Assembly (NCBI GenBank): GCA_029856425.1
Contig: JAHQWZ010000089.1
Coordinates: forward strand, 1-7,383
Length of the DNA: 7,383 nt
DNA from: Candidatus Thorarchaeota archaeon
GTDB taxonomy: Archaea > Asgardarchaeota > Thorarchaeia > Thorarchaeales > Thorarchaeaceae
Direction of reading: 5' to 3'
In this document: in pieces, positions 1-6,185 of the stretch
How positions within the stretch are numbered: position 1 is the first letter of the stretch
Layout: every line of letters starts with the position of its first letter
The notes under the pieces: generated by a model
The model's database searches: none
What the model was told of the DNA's origin: nothing
Seen by the model: only the letters and a program-made list of their open reading frames with translations
Position numbers and translations under genes: made by a program

Positions 1-1822
1 CGGAGTCAAAGACTCTCAGGCTCATGATTCTTTGTTCCCAGTCCGAAACGACACTGTATATACGACTCTCACCAAAAGAATCGTTACCTAGTGCTAGCAC
101 ATGTCTCTGAGCTTGGTCGAAAGTCACATTATAGTGGATTCCAGATGCAAAGTGCCCCTCCACTTTCATAGTATATGGATGAGTGAAATTACCGTACGAG
201 TAGGTGTTCAAATATGGATCCACAACTTCAATGTAATATTGGTAATTTCCAGGCTGCAGATCTGTTTGAAAGAAGATGTACTTCCCATTTTGTGCCTCTG
301 TCATTTCGTTGACTTGATAGCCTGGAATCATGAGGTCTGCAGGACGAATGTAGACCCTTGCTTCCTTTATGTACATCTCATCGGTAGCTGTTAGTTCGAC
401 TTTGAGATAGGGGTCATAGACAGTTGGATGAGTCGGGTAGAGGGGGTCAAGGGTCACTTGAGGCGCTTCCGTATCACTGAGGAGGACATTGATTTGCCCA
501 TAAACCGTAATTGCATCGCTTCTTCCGTCATTATTTAGATCGTACGACAGGACCTGTTGAAATGGACCGGGGAGTCGTGGGTCCTCATAGCCAGTTTCAC
601 CACTGCTGCCTCTTATCAATGCGACTTGCCCCCTTGGCCCCTCCAGCATCACGTCAGTCTGCGTGTCTGAGTCAAGGAGATCAGTCGCAAAGCCGCGTGG
701 GGTCATACTCATACATTCCTCTTGTGACATTCCTAGAACCCTTCCATCGACTCCGCTGACAAAGACCAAACTGGACCTCTGAGCGGGGACAACAACAAGA
801 TCCTGCTGCGTGTCCATGTTGAATTTCCCTGTCTTCACGTAGGAGTCCCACTGATACTTTGGGTCTCGTAGCTCGAATCTCGGTGTGAGGTTGGCATTAA
901 TACCAATCAGGATGCTCTCCTGGGTATTTTGATCGAGCATTGTCACTGCGACATTATCGAAGTTGTTTTCATGCTCAAATGATACCATGTCAAATCCTTG
1001 AATATGCATTCCCGATTCTATTGGCCACGGATTGATGGAGGTGCCGTCTCCAAATATGGTATCAACGACGACTTTGCTCATGGGTGTCCATGGATCTTGG
1101 TTCCACATGACCGCAATCTCATCGCCAGGCACAATAGAGAAATTGCCTACGCATGCCTTAACAATCTCTTCCGTAGTAAAGGGAAACAGGGGATCAGGAA
1201 ATTCTCCGTAAAATGTGTCGGTGACTAGGTCTTTGATGATGAGATTCATCCTGCTATAAACGCCCACATCTGGAATAGTATCACCATTGAAATCCCCGAC
1301 GATAATCCCCGTAGGATCAGGCACTTTATAATAATCGTACTCTGTCACCGAGCCCCCTCCGTCGAAATCAACTACCACGAGTTTCATTGTCGTATTGAAC
1401 CTCATGAACAAGAACTCGGTGTATCCATCGAGATCAATATCTGCCCCAATGAGTGTCTGAAAGATTGGGTTCCCGAAGCCTATGTTTACAGATGCATCAA
1501 CCATGTTTACTGGGTCTTTGAATCGGAGAGTATCATTGAATATCCAAGCAACCCCCCGACCATAGGTAGTACTTCCTGCCGCTACCGACTCGACAAAGTA
1601 TGGAAGATTGATTCTAATCAGGTTTGACGCAGCTTCATGTCGCTCGTCTATTCTCCTGTCGATATCGGAAAAGTGTTGAACAGTAACATCCTTTGAGCAC
1701 AGAGGTACTAATAGGAGGATGACTGCAATAATCGGAAGCCCTATCCTCAACAACTCTCTTTGACCCGCTGTGCATGGTCTTGCAGTGGGTCTACGGCCGC
1801 TCAAGATTCTGTTCGAATTCAT
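1..1822 (-). CDS. Membrane-anchored FG-GAP/VCBS-type seven-bladed propeller protein with Ig-like segment (C-terminus beyond window)
   Basis: Translating the minus strand from the ATG at 1822-1820 gives 607 uninterrupted codons to the window edge, so the gene is 3'-truncated here. Residues 1-23 are basic and 24-42 are hydrophobic (IIAVILLLVP), indicating a signal anchor with the rest outside the cell. Aspartate-rich FG-GAP-like motifs recur about every 50 residues, near 128, 177, 228, 278, 331, 379 and 426, which suggests a seven-bladed beta-propeller. Three keep a calcium-loop pattern: DIDLDGYTE (128-136), DFNGDTIPD (177-185) and DLNNDGRSD (428-436); the other four are degenerate. Residues about 450-555 (EAPQVTLDP...YYIEVVDPYLN) look like an Ig/FN3-like beta domain. 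Seven N-glycosylation sequons (N96, 143, 227, 311, 545, 565, 580) support surface exposure. GTGA lies 5 nt before the ATG; an in-frame GTG three codons upstream is an alternative start. The family is used for adhesion or ligand binding; the ligand is unknown. Confidence 0.88.
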   Translation of the reverse strand, partial: MNSNRILSGRRPTARPCTAGQRELLRIGLPIIAVILLLVPLCSKDVTVQHFSDIDRRIDERHEAASNLIRINLPYFVESVAAGSTTYGRGVAWIFNDTLRFKDPVNMVDASVNIGFGNPIFQTLIGADIDLDGYTEFLFMRFNTTMKLVVVDFDGGGSVTEYDYYKVPDPTGIIVGDFNGDTIPDVGVYSRMNLIIKDLVTDTFYGEFPDPLFPFTTEEIVKACVGNFSIVPGDEIAVMWNQDPWTPMSKVVVDTIFGDGTSINPWPIESGMHIQGFDMVSFEHENNFDNVAVTMLDQNTQESILIGINANLTPRFELRDPKYQWDSYVKTGKFNMDTQQDLVVVPAQRSSLVFVSGVDGRVLGMSQEECMSMTPRGFATDLLDSDTQTDVMLEGPRGQVALIRGSSGETGYEDPRLPGPFQQVLSYDLNNDGRSDAITVYGQINVLLSDTEAPQVTLDPLYPTHPTVYDPYLKVELTATDEMYIKEARVYIRPADLMIPGYQVNEMTEAQNGKYIFFQTDLQPGNYQYYIEVVDPYLNTYSYGNFTHPYTMKVEGHFASGIHYNVTFDQAQRHVLALGNDSFGESRIYSVVSDWEQRIMSLRVFDS

Positions 1823-1850
1823 TGAAATCACATCAAATGGACAGCGACTA

Positions 1851-1898
1851 TTCCGGGATGACATTTGGTTGATGCGTTATCCCGAAATGTGGCATTTC
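1851..1898 (-). promoter_or_regulatory. Nested inverted repeats upstream of the propeller gene (operator or leader structure)
   Basis: Three inverted repeats overlap 29-76 nt upstream of the propeller gene's ATG. They are GAAATG (1884-1889) with CATTTC (1893-1898), ACATTT (1861-1866) with AAATGT (1885-1890), and CGGGAT (1854-1859) with ATCCCG (1879-1884). The first two compete for the same bases, so in RNA they would be alternative folds. No clear TATA box is visible for this gene; only a weak CATATTTT reads on the minus strand near 1906-1913. Whether this is a DNA operator or a transcribed leader cannot be told. The rest of 1899-2117 shows nothing I can support as a gene. Confidence 0.35.
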
Positions 1899-2118
1899 AG
1901 GTAGCAAAATATGATTTTGAGTTAATTTTAGGATTTGTAGCATCTAGACTGTCGATAAAACGGGGCTTTTTTCGCCAATTTGCAGGTATGAATGATTTGC
2001 CTAAACTAGTCTATAGCAATCCGCTTAATCATTTTGAATAATCTTGAAGTGTATTTCACAAAATCGGGGATTATGGGCTCCGTATCCCTATTCGTTTTAG
2101 TAATCTGTAAAATGGTCA

Positions 2119-2127
2119 TTATATATA
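2119..2127 (+). promoter_or_regulatory. TATA box for the 91-aa gene
   Basis: TTATATATA lies about 30 nt before the TTG start at 2157 and is preceded by A-rich sequence (GTAAAATGG) that could serve as a BRE. Usual archaeal spacing would put transcription start around 2145-2150, so the leader would be extremely short and begin at or just before the GGTGA at 2147-2151. Confidence 0.55.
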
Positions 2128-2156
2128 CTCTAGAGAAGTGGGTCTTGGTGAAATAA

Positions 2157-2432
2157 TTGGTATTACTCGGCGCACGCCCACCAGAGTCTATTGAGCCTCC
2201 CTTAGCACCACCTAATACCGTTCCTCCACAAGTTGAGGAGTTGATAATGTGGGCCTTTGGAAAGGCACTAATTGAGTTCGAGGCCACACTCTACCAGAAG
2301 TTCCATATCCTCTCTGGAGACATCATTGTCGGAAAGAACGAGTTCAGATGGCATTTGGAGAACATGGAAGAGCGAGGTCTCCTGAGATCAAGTGATTTCA
2401 AAGGAGTGCCTTCTTGGAGCAGGCTCAAGTAA
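2157..2432 (+). CDS. Uncharacterised 91-aa protein, possible winged-helix-like C-terminus
   Basis: The start is TTG at 2157, chosen because a perfect GGTGA (2147-2151) sits 5 nt upstream and a TATA box precedes it. The 91-residue product begins with a proline-rich stretch (residues 8-24, RPPESIEPPLAPP) and continues as a compact, probably helical domain. The segment about 54-90 (DIIVGKNEFRWHLENMEERG) ends in a pattern that resembles the recognition helix and wing of small winged-helix proteins, but this is only a resemblance and no family is recognised. No signal peptide or membrane segment is visible. The gene stands alone, with its own promoter and a strong terminator just after the stop. 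A longish open frame on the opposite strand here (2006-2287) lacks any ribosome-binding signal, so I take the plus-strand gene as the real one. Confidence 0.72.
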   Translation: MVLLGARPPESIEPPLAPPNTVPPQVEELIMWAFGKALIEFEATLYQKFHILSGDIIVGKNEFRWHLENMEERGLLRSSDFKGVPSWSRLK

Positions 2433-2454
2433 TCTGAAGCTAGTCACAAGCAGA

Positions 2455-2493
2455 GAGTGGTGTCGCCGCACACCACTCATCTCCCCTTTTTTT
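2455..2493 (+). terminator. Hairpin plus T-tract terminator
   Basis: GAGTGGTGT (2455-2463) and ACACCACTC (2470-2478) form a perfect 9-bp stem around a 6-nt loop. Eight bases later comes a run of seven T (2487-2493). It lies 22 nt after the 91-aa gene's stop and just before the stop of the convergent TspO gene. The T-run is on the plus strand only, so it should terminate the 91-aa transcript; for the minus-strand gene only the stem is available. Confidence 0.75.
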
Positions 2494-2495
2494 GC

Positions 2496-3299
2496 TCATC
2501 CAGAATTTCGCAGGTAGAATCCTCCAAATCCCTTTCTAGTGATAAGAGGAAGCAGTACAATGGCTATTGCGACTATCAAAGCTGCTCCAATTGCAGTGAA
2601 GTAGATGATTGGAATTGCCATCTGCTTTGCTGCAATTCCTACGGTTGCCCAAACGACGACTAAGCCGTAGGCCGCATCCCGACGAAGGACCAGCATAAGC
2701 ATTGTGATGACAAGTGCGACAATGATTACTAGTGCGGTCCAGAGTTCTTGTGTGGCCATTGGAATACCAGGAATAATCACATTTAGGACCGATGCAATGT
2801 TGGCTATCACAGCCAGCGATATCCATCCAGCATAGACGCTGATAGGTAGATGGACTGCAATCTTCTGCCTTATCGGAAGATTGACCACTCCAATCTCCAG
2901 CTTGACATATGTGTATAGCATTAGTACAAGGAATAGTCCAATTAGAATTGGTGTGAACACATAGATTCCCGGTTGCTCATACGCATAGTGGAATAGAATA
3001 AGCCACGAATTGTTGATTAGACCGCCTAGAACAAGGAACACACTGGTTGGCTTTAGATATGATGCTCCTCTCTGGCTTGGCAGAGCTTGATAGATCATGA
3101 AAACAATCAGCAGTGTGTAGATGACGCTCCAAATTGAAAAGACATAACCTGGAGGTGTAAACAGACTAGGATAGGAGTCTGAAATGACATTGGATGTTAC
3201 CCCATTCACAGGGATAATCTCTGCTAGAGCATTAACTGCTATTGTTATGATAATTGCAAATATATTTACTACTTGGAGAATACTTGGTCTGTTGCTCAA
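2496..3299 (-). CDS. tspO: TspO/MBR-family (tryptophan-rich sensory protein) membrane protein, enlarged form
   Basis: The 267-residue product is very hydrophobic, with about eight predicted membrane helices (roughly 8-29, 50-72, 85-105, 111-135, 148-173, 184-205, 209-228, 231-253). FTPPGYVFSIW (47-57) followed by Y61 matches the TspO/MBR signature loop and second helix, and LINNSW (94-99) and YAGW (156-159) fit later conserved positions. Typical TspO proteins have about 160 residues and five helices, so this copy carries roughly 100 extra residues and about three extra helices at the C-terminus. Only five tryptophans are present (57, 99, 159, 187, 217). Family members bind porphyrins and related ligands in membranes; the ligand here is unknown. 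The start is TTG at 3299-3297, backed by GGGAG 5 nt upstream; a nearby ATG (3304) is out of frame and stops at once. The gene is divergent from the small zinc protein. Confidence 0.82.
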   Translation of the reverse strand: MSNRPSILQVVNIFAIIITIAVNALAEIIPVNGVTSNVISDSYPSLFTPPGYVFSIWSVIYTLLIVFMIYQALPSQRGASYLKPTSVFLVLGGLINNSWLILFHYAYEQPGIYVFTPILIGLFLVLMLYTYVKLEIGVVNLPIRQKIAVHLPISVYAGWISLAVIANIASVLNVIIPGIPMATQELWTALVIIVALVITMLMLVLRRDAAYGLVVVWATVGIAAKQMAIPIIYFTAIGAALIVAIAIVLLPLITRKGFGGFYLRNSG

Positions 3300-3332
3300 C
3301 TCATCTCCCTCATCCAGTTTCTAACCAAATAC

Positions 3333-3340
3333 TATATAAA
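3333..3340 (-). promoter_or_regulatory. TATA box for the TspO gene
   Basis: The minus strand reads TTTATATA here, the archaeal consensus, 33 nt upstream of the TTG start. This spacing predicts a leader of about 10-15 nt, just enough for the GGGAG ribosome-binding site. Because the core is nearly symmetric it could also support plus-strand initiation toward the zinc protein gene at 3431. Confidence 0.6.
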
Positions 3341-3342
3341 GT

Positions 3343-3354
3343 TAACTATAGTTA
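3343..3354. promoter_or_regulatory. 12-bp perfect palindrome, candidate operator
   Basis: TAACTATAGTTA is an exact 12-bp palindrome lying 2 bp from the TspO TATA box, on its BRE side, in the spacer between two divergent genes. A dimeric regulator bound here could block or recruit transcription factor B. No second copy was seen in the window, and AT-rich sequence makes chance palindromes more likely. Confidence 0.35.
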
Positions 3355-3430
3355 TCAATTGCAGGTAGTATTCATTCAATTATCTACATATCATAGCATT
3401 AATCTACTTAGAGAGGAAGTCAATCCTGTT

Positions 3431-3583
3431 ATGCCTTGCGACACTTGCGGTACAATTGAACGGTATGGGAAACGAGTTCCATCAGGTCGCATGCTGTGTA
3501 TTGATTGTTGGAAATTAAAGGGGAGCAAAGCTAGGAAATCCAAAGATGAGGAGGAAGATGTGCCACCTGAGGAATCGTCTTAG
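3431..3583 (+). CDS. Small CxxC...CxxC zinc-binding protein (50 aa)
   Basis: ATG at 3431 opens a 50-codon frame. The reading frame is open further upstream, but the cysteine motif begins at residue 3 and GAGAGGAAG (3411-3419) lies 11 nt before this ATG, so the short form is preferred. Cys3-Cys6 (PCDTC) and Cys23-Cys26 (LCIDC) form a four-cysteine zinc knuckle or ribbon with 16 residues between the pairs. A lysine/arginine-rich stretch (28-38, KLKGSKARKSK) and an acidic, proline-containing tail (39-50, DEEEDVPPEESS) follow. Such a layout suggests nucleic-acid or protein binding through the basic patch, with a disordered tail. No specific family is recognised. The gene is divergent from TspO and is followed by a T-tract at 3618-3624. 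Confidence 0.7.
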   Translation: MPCDTCGTIERYGKRVPSGRMLCIDCWKLKGSKARKSKDEEEDVPPEESS

Positions 3584-3617
3584 GTGCACATTCTTCCAGT
3601 CAAAGATAAAAGGAACC

Positions 3618-3624
3618 TTTTTTT
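3618..3624 (+). terminator. T-tract, likely terminator of the zinc protein gene
   Basis: Seven T occur 34 nt after the stop of the zinc protein gene and 45 nt before the CoA-transferase start. Archaeal RNA polymerase can terminate on T-tracts alone. The flanking AAAAG...CTTTT could give only a very weak stem, which I do not count as evidence. Confidence 0.4.
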
Positions 3625-3658
3625 CACCGCTCTTGAGCAACACCGATGTTCTACGCAA

Positions 3659-3664
3659 GGTGAG
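3659..3664 (+). promoter_or_regulatory. Ribosome-binding site fixing the TTG start of gctA
   Basis: GGTGAG with a 5-nt spacer precedes TTG at 3670. The same motif and spacing occur before the 91-aa gene, which supports TTG as a genuine start here. A possible weak TATA-like GATAAAAG lies at 3605-3612. Confidence 0.65.
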
Positions 3665-3669
3665 ATTTC

Positions 3670-4584
3670 TTGACTGAGGCAGAGGTAGAAGACAAACGAA
3701 TCACTCTAGCTGAAGCCGCAAAGATGGTTCCTAACGGATCAGAGATATTCTGGGGTGGATTTGGCTTTCAGAGGGCGCCCATTGCTTTTGCTCACGAGTT
3801 GACAAGGCAGAAGAAGCGGCATCTCAATATTCAGACCTGTGGGTCTGAGGTTGATCTTGAGATAATGTGTGGCGCTGGAGTGGCGGATAAGTTCGAAATC
3901 GCGTTTACTGCAATTGAGGCCTTAGGATTATCAAATAATGCCCGGAGACGTGTTGCAGAAGGGAAGCTGCAGGTCGAGGACTACAGCAATCTAGCGATGG
4001 CTATGCGTTTTCTGGGAGGATCGCTCAATGTGCCATTCATGCCAATTAGAAGTCTGATGGGGACAGATATGGCAAGATTGGCCCGATTCAAGGGTGACAA
4101 GAAACTGGAGATTATCGATTGTCCATTCACTGGAGAGAAGATCTGTTTGGTGCCGTCAGTCAAGCCCGACTATAGCATTGTGCATGTACAACGTGTTGAT
4201 ATGACAGGGAATGCTCAGATAGATGGCATCGTTGGGGAGGATATTGAAGGCTCAAGGTGTGGGAATAAGCTCATTGTTCTTGCTGAGGAGCTCATAGACG
4301 AGGAGGAGATTCGCACAAATCCCGACCAGACGAAGATTCCGGCGATGTACGTAGACCATGTTGTGATTTTGCCATACACAGCTCATCCCATGATGTGTCA
4401 CAATTACTATGATTACGACCTTGAACATCTACAAATGTTCCACAAACTTACAAGAACAGAAGAGGGGTGGCAGGAATACTTGGATACCTACATCCTGGGT
4501 GTTGAAAGCCACTCTGAGTATCTCGAGAAGATTGGATGGGAGAACCTGAATAAATTGAAGGCAAAGAAGCCTTGGGGGTACTAG
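3670..4584 (+). CDS. gctA: Glutaconate-type CoA-transferase, subunit A
   Basis: The 304-residue protein follows the Acidaminococcus GctA pattern (about 320 aa) along its whole length, as recalled without running an alignment. Matches include GGFGFQRAPIAFAHEL (29-44), GKLQVEDYSNLAMAM (98-112), PFMPIRSLMGTD (122-133), IDCPFTGEKICLVP (149-162), the EELIDEEEIR region (206-215) and PYTAHPMMC..YYDYD (235-250). Subunit A supplies much of the CoA and substrate site but not the catalytic glutamate, which is in subunit B. Family I enzymes move CoA between an acyl-CoA and a free carboxylate; acetyl-CoA and glutaconate are the known pair for GctAB. Related archaeal and bacterial proteins act on other dicarboxylates or aromatic-degradation acids, so the substrate stays open. 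It is a soluble cytoplasmic protein. The start is TTG with GGTGAG 5 nt upstream. The B subunit follows after 11 nt. Confidence 0.87.
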   Translation: MTEAEVEDKRITLAEAAKMVPNGSEIFWGGFGFQRAPIAFAHELTRQKKRHLNIQTCGSEVDLEIMCGAGVADKFEIAFTAIEALGLSNNARRRVAEGKLQVEDYSNLAMAMRFLGGSLNVPFMPIRSLMGTDMARLARFKGDKKLEIIDCPFTGEKICLVPSVKPDYSIVHVQRVDMTGNAQIDGIVGEDIEGSRCGNKLIVLAEELIDEEEIRTNPDQTKIPAMYVDHVVILPYTAHPMMCHNYYDYDLEHLQMFHKLTRTEEGWQEYLDTYILGVESHSEYLEKIGWENLNKLKAKKPWGY

Positions 4585-4589
4585 GAGGG
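4583..4589 (+). promoter_or_regulatory. Ribosome-binding site fixing the start of gctB
   Basis: AGGAGGG overlaps the gctA stop codon and lies 6 nt before the ATG at 4596. It rules out the longer in-frame TTG start at 4572, which would overlap gctA and has no comparable signal. Confidence 0.8.
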
Positions 4590-4595
4590 AGTCTG

Positions 4596-5366
4596 ATGGT
4601 TGAGTATAGCAAGATAGAGTTCTTAGTCGCATGTGCATCAAGCCATGTGCGGGACGGCGAAGCAGTCTTTGGCGGTACAGGAATGCCTCTATTGGCTGCG
4701 CTGTTGGCAAAAGAGAGTCATGCTCCAAACGCAAACCTGATCTCAGAGGCTGGTTTCATAGACGCGCGTCCCAGAGAGGTGCCTCTGTCGGTTGCAGACA
4801 CTAGATACTACTACGGATGTTCAGCAGCCATCGGTCTCATCGAAACCCTTGGATTCATTCTTCAGGGAGGTCGTATTGATGTTGGATTCCTTGGTGCCGC
4901 ACAGATTGACGAGTATGGGAATCTGAACACGACCTACATCGGTCCATTTGAGAAACCATTAGTGAAGCTCCCTGGAAGCGGTGGAGGTAACGACATCGCA
5001 TCCTCAGCAAAACGCCTCATCATCATGATGACTCACGACAAGCGTAAGTTTGTCAAGAAACTCGATTACTTCACAAGCCCTGGCCATCTGGAAGGTCCTG
5101 GGTCACGGGAGAAATGGTCTTTGGTTGGTGGGGGCCCTGAGGTTGTTATAACAGACATGTGTCAGATGGGCTTTGATCCAGAAAGTCTGAAGATACGATT
5201 GATGTCAGTGCATCCTGGCTTCACGGTGCAGGATGTCCTTGACAATGTCATGTTTGACTTGATTGTGCCTGAGGATGTTCCAATAACAAGTGAACCGACA
5301 CAAGAACAGATTGATATTATGCACAAGCTAGACCCTAAAGGCATCTACTTGGGTAAGGGCGGCTAA
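4596..5366 (+). CDS. gctB: Glutaconate-type CoA-transferase, subunit B (catalytic glutamate present)
   Basis: From ATG 4596 the product has 256 residues, close to GctB's length of about 266. The segment NLISEAGFIDARPREVP (47-63) aligns with the GctB active-site loop HIIVESGLMD, placing the catalytic glutamate at E51; it forms the glutamyl-CoA thioester intermediate. Other family blocks are GTGMPLLAA (27-35), GAAQIDEYGNLN (100-111), PGSGGGNDIA (126-135) and YFTSPGHLEGPGSRE (158-172). These comparisons are from memory. Keeping E51 argues for a true transferase and against the IpdAB ring-opening hydrolase branch, which lacks this glutamate. It should assemble with the upstream A subunit as a cytoplasmic heteromer. 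The HAD gene begins only 3 nt after the stop, so the three genes are almost certainly cotranscribed. The exact acyl substrate cannot be read from sequence. Confidence 0.88.
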   Translation: MVEYSKIEFLVACASSHVRDGEAVFGGTGMPLLAALLAKESHAPNANLISEAGFIDARPREVPLSVADTRYYYGCSAAIGLIETLGFILQGGRIDVGFLGAAQIDEYGNLNTTYIGPFEKPLVKLPGSGGGNDIASSAKRLIIMMTHDKRKFVKKLDYFTSPGHLEGPGSREKWSLVGGGPEVVITDMCQMGFDPESLKIRLMSVHPGFTVQDVLDNVMFDLIVPEDVPITSEPTQEQIDIMHKLDPKGIYLGKGG

Positions 5367-5369
5367 TCT

Positions 5370-6113
5370 TTGAAAAAGTTCAGTCTGAGATCATTCGAAG
5401 CAATCCTATTCGACCTTGATTCCACTCTCACTGATACTCACTACTACCCGCTCAAGGCGAGCGAGTGGTTGCTCGCAAAATACTCAGACACTCCGGAGGA
5501 CATGATGAGTTCCTATATTATGGAGCTCGTTGGGAATTATCGCCGCGAGCTGAAGGAAGTGGCTGAGAGCGGGATATACAGGTCACCGGTTCAGGTCGTG
5601 AAAGACGCTATTCGCAAAACATTGGTCAGTCAAGAGCTGACTTTTAGTGAAGAACTCTTGGAAGAAGCTGCTCAACGCTTCAAGAGTCTGCATATGCAGC
5701 TCTCGGAAAAGATGCCTGGTGTTGACTCTCTGCTTGCTGCACTTAGGTCATTCGATATCAAAATGGGAGTAGTTACAAACTCCTTTGAGGGCCATGCAGA
5801 GCAGATTCTGAAGAACCTTAAACTTGATCGCTTCTTCTATGTGGTAGTTGATGGGAGTGATATTGAGGCATTCAAGCCTGATAGAGCACCGTTTGAGTAT
5901 GCACTTGGTAAGTTAGGCGCCAAACCAGACAAATCTGTAATGATTGGTGATGAGTTCTTCAATGACATGGTGGGCGCGAAGGCAATAGGATTGAGTACGG
6001 TCTGGATTAACCTCAGACAGCAATCAATTGAAGAAATGCTGGAGAAATATGGGCGATCGTCAGCTCCCGACCTTATTGTCGACTCCCTGCCAGATTTGGA
6101 GCGATTTATTTGA
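5370..6113 (+). CDS. HAD superfamily subfamily IA hydrolase (phosphatase-like)
   Basis: The 247-residue protein carries all four HAD motifs. Motif I is ILFDLDSTLTDT, with nucleophile D15 and acid/base D17; motif II is GVVTNSF (T136); motif III is K169 in EAFKPD; motif IV is MIGDEFFNDMVGA, with D194/E195 and D199. Residues about 22-115 form a helical C1 cap as in subfamily IA. Its magnesium-dependent reaction is most likely dephosphorylation of a small soluble substrate such as phosphoglycolate, a nucleotide or a sugar phosphate; the family does not reveal which. The start is TTG at 5370, with no other start before motif I. A weak GGGTAAGGGCGG at the end of gctB may act as the ribosome-binding site, suggesting translational coupling. 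Placement as third gene of the CoA-transferase operon suggests a linked pathway or clearance of a phosphorylated by-product, which is inference. Confidence 0.85.
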   Translation: MKKFSLRSFEAILFDLDSTLTDTHYYPLKASEWLLAKYSDTPEDMMSSYIMELVGNYRRELKEVAESGIYRSPVQVVKDAIRKTLVSQELTFSEELLEEAAQRFKSLHMQLSEKMPGVDSLLAALRSFDIKMGVVTNSFEGHAEQILKNLKLDRFFYVVVDGSDIEAFKPDRAPFEYALGKLGAKPDKSVMIGDEFFNDMVGAKAIGLSTVWINLRQQSIEEMLEKYGRSSAPDLIVDSLPDLERFI

Positions 6114-6130
6114 CAAAAGACGAGCAACAT

Positions 6131-6137
6131 CTATATT
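6131..6137 (+). promoter_or_regulatory. Possible TATA box for the 148-aa gene
   Basis: CTATATT lies about 50 nt before the TTG at 6186 in the 72-nt gap after the HAD gene, and would start a leader near 6160 that includes the GGAG at 6171-6174. It is a weak match; readthrough from the HAD operon is equally possible. Confidence 0.3.
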
Positions 6138-6185
6138 CAGTGATGAAGGTTCTAATAGCTAGACTAGAAAGGAGTCTCGACACCT

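Noticed and set aside
101..1228. Three plus-strand open frames (101-394, 511-759, 998-1228)
   Set aside because: All lie antisense within the continuous 607-codon minus-strand propeller gene and show no domain-like sequence.
1696..1704. Possible lipoprotein cysteine (C42) after the propeller protein's hydrophobic segment
   Set aside because: The residues before it (VPL) do not fit a lipobox, which needs a small residue at -1.
1961..1972. CGGGGC followed by six T, terminator-like
   Set aside because: There is no upstream plus-strand gene for it to terminate and no proper stem.
2006..2287. Open frame of 93 codons on the minus strand opposite the 91-aa gene
   Set aside because: It has no ribosome-binding site or TATA box, its sequence is low in protein-like character, and it overlaps a plus-strand gene with full signals.
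2457..2826. Open frames 2457-2663 (+) and 2536-2826 (-)
   Set aside because: Both lie in other frames of the TspO gene; one starts inside the terminator hairpin.
3254..3430. Upstream extension of the zinc protein frame
   Set aside because: It overlaps the TspO start, both promoter elements and the palindrome, and its translation is not protein-like before the CxxC motif.
4572..4595. Longer TTG start for the CoA-transferase B subunit
   Set aside because: The ATG at 4596 has AGGAGGG at ideal spacing, and the extension overlaps gctA.
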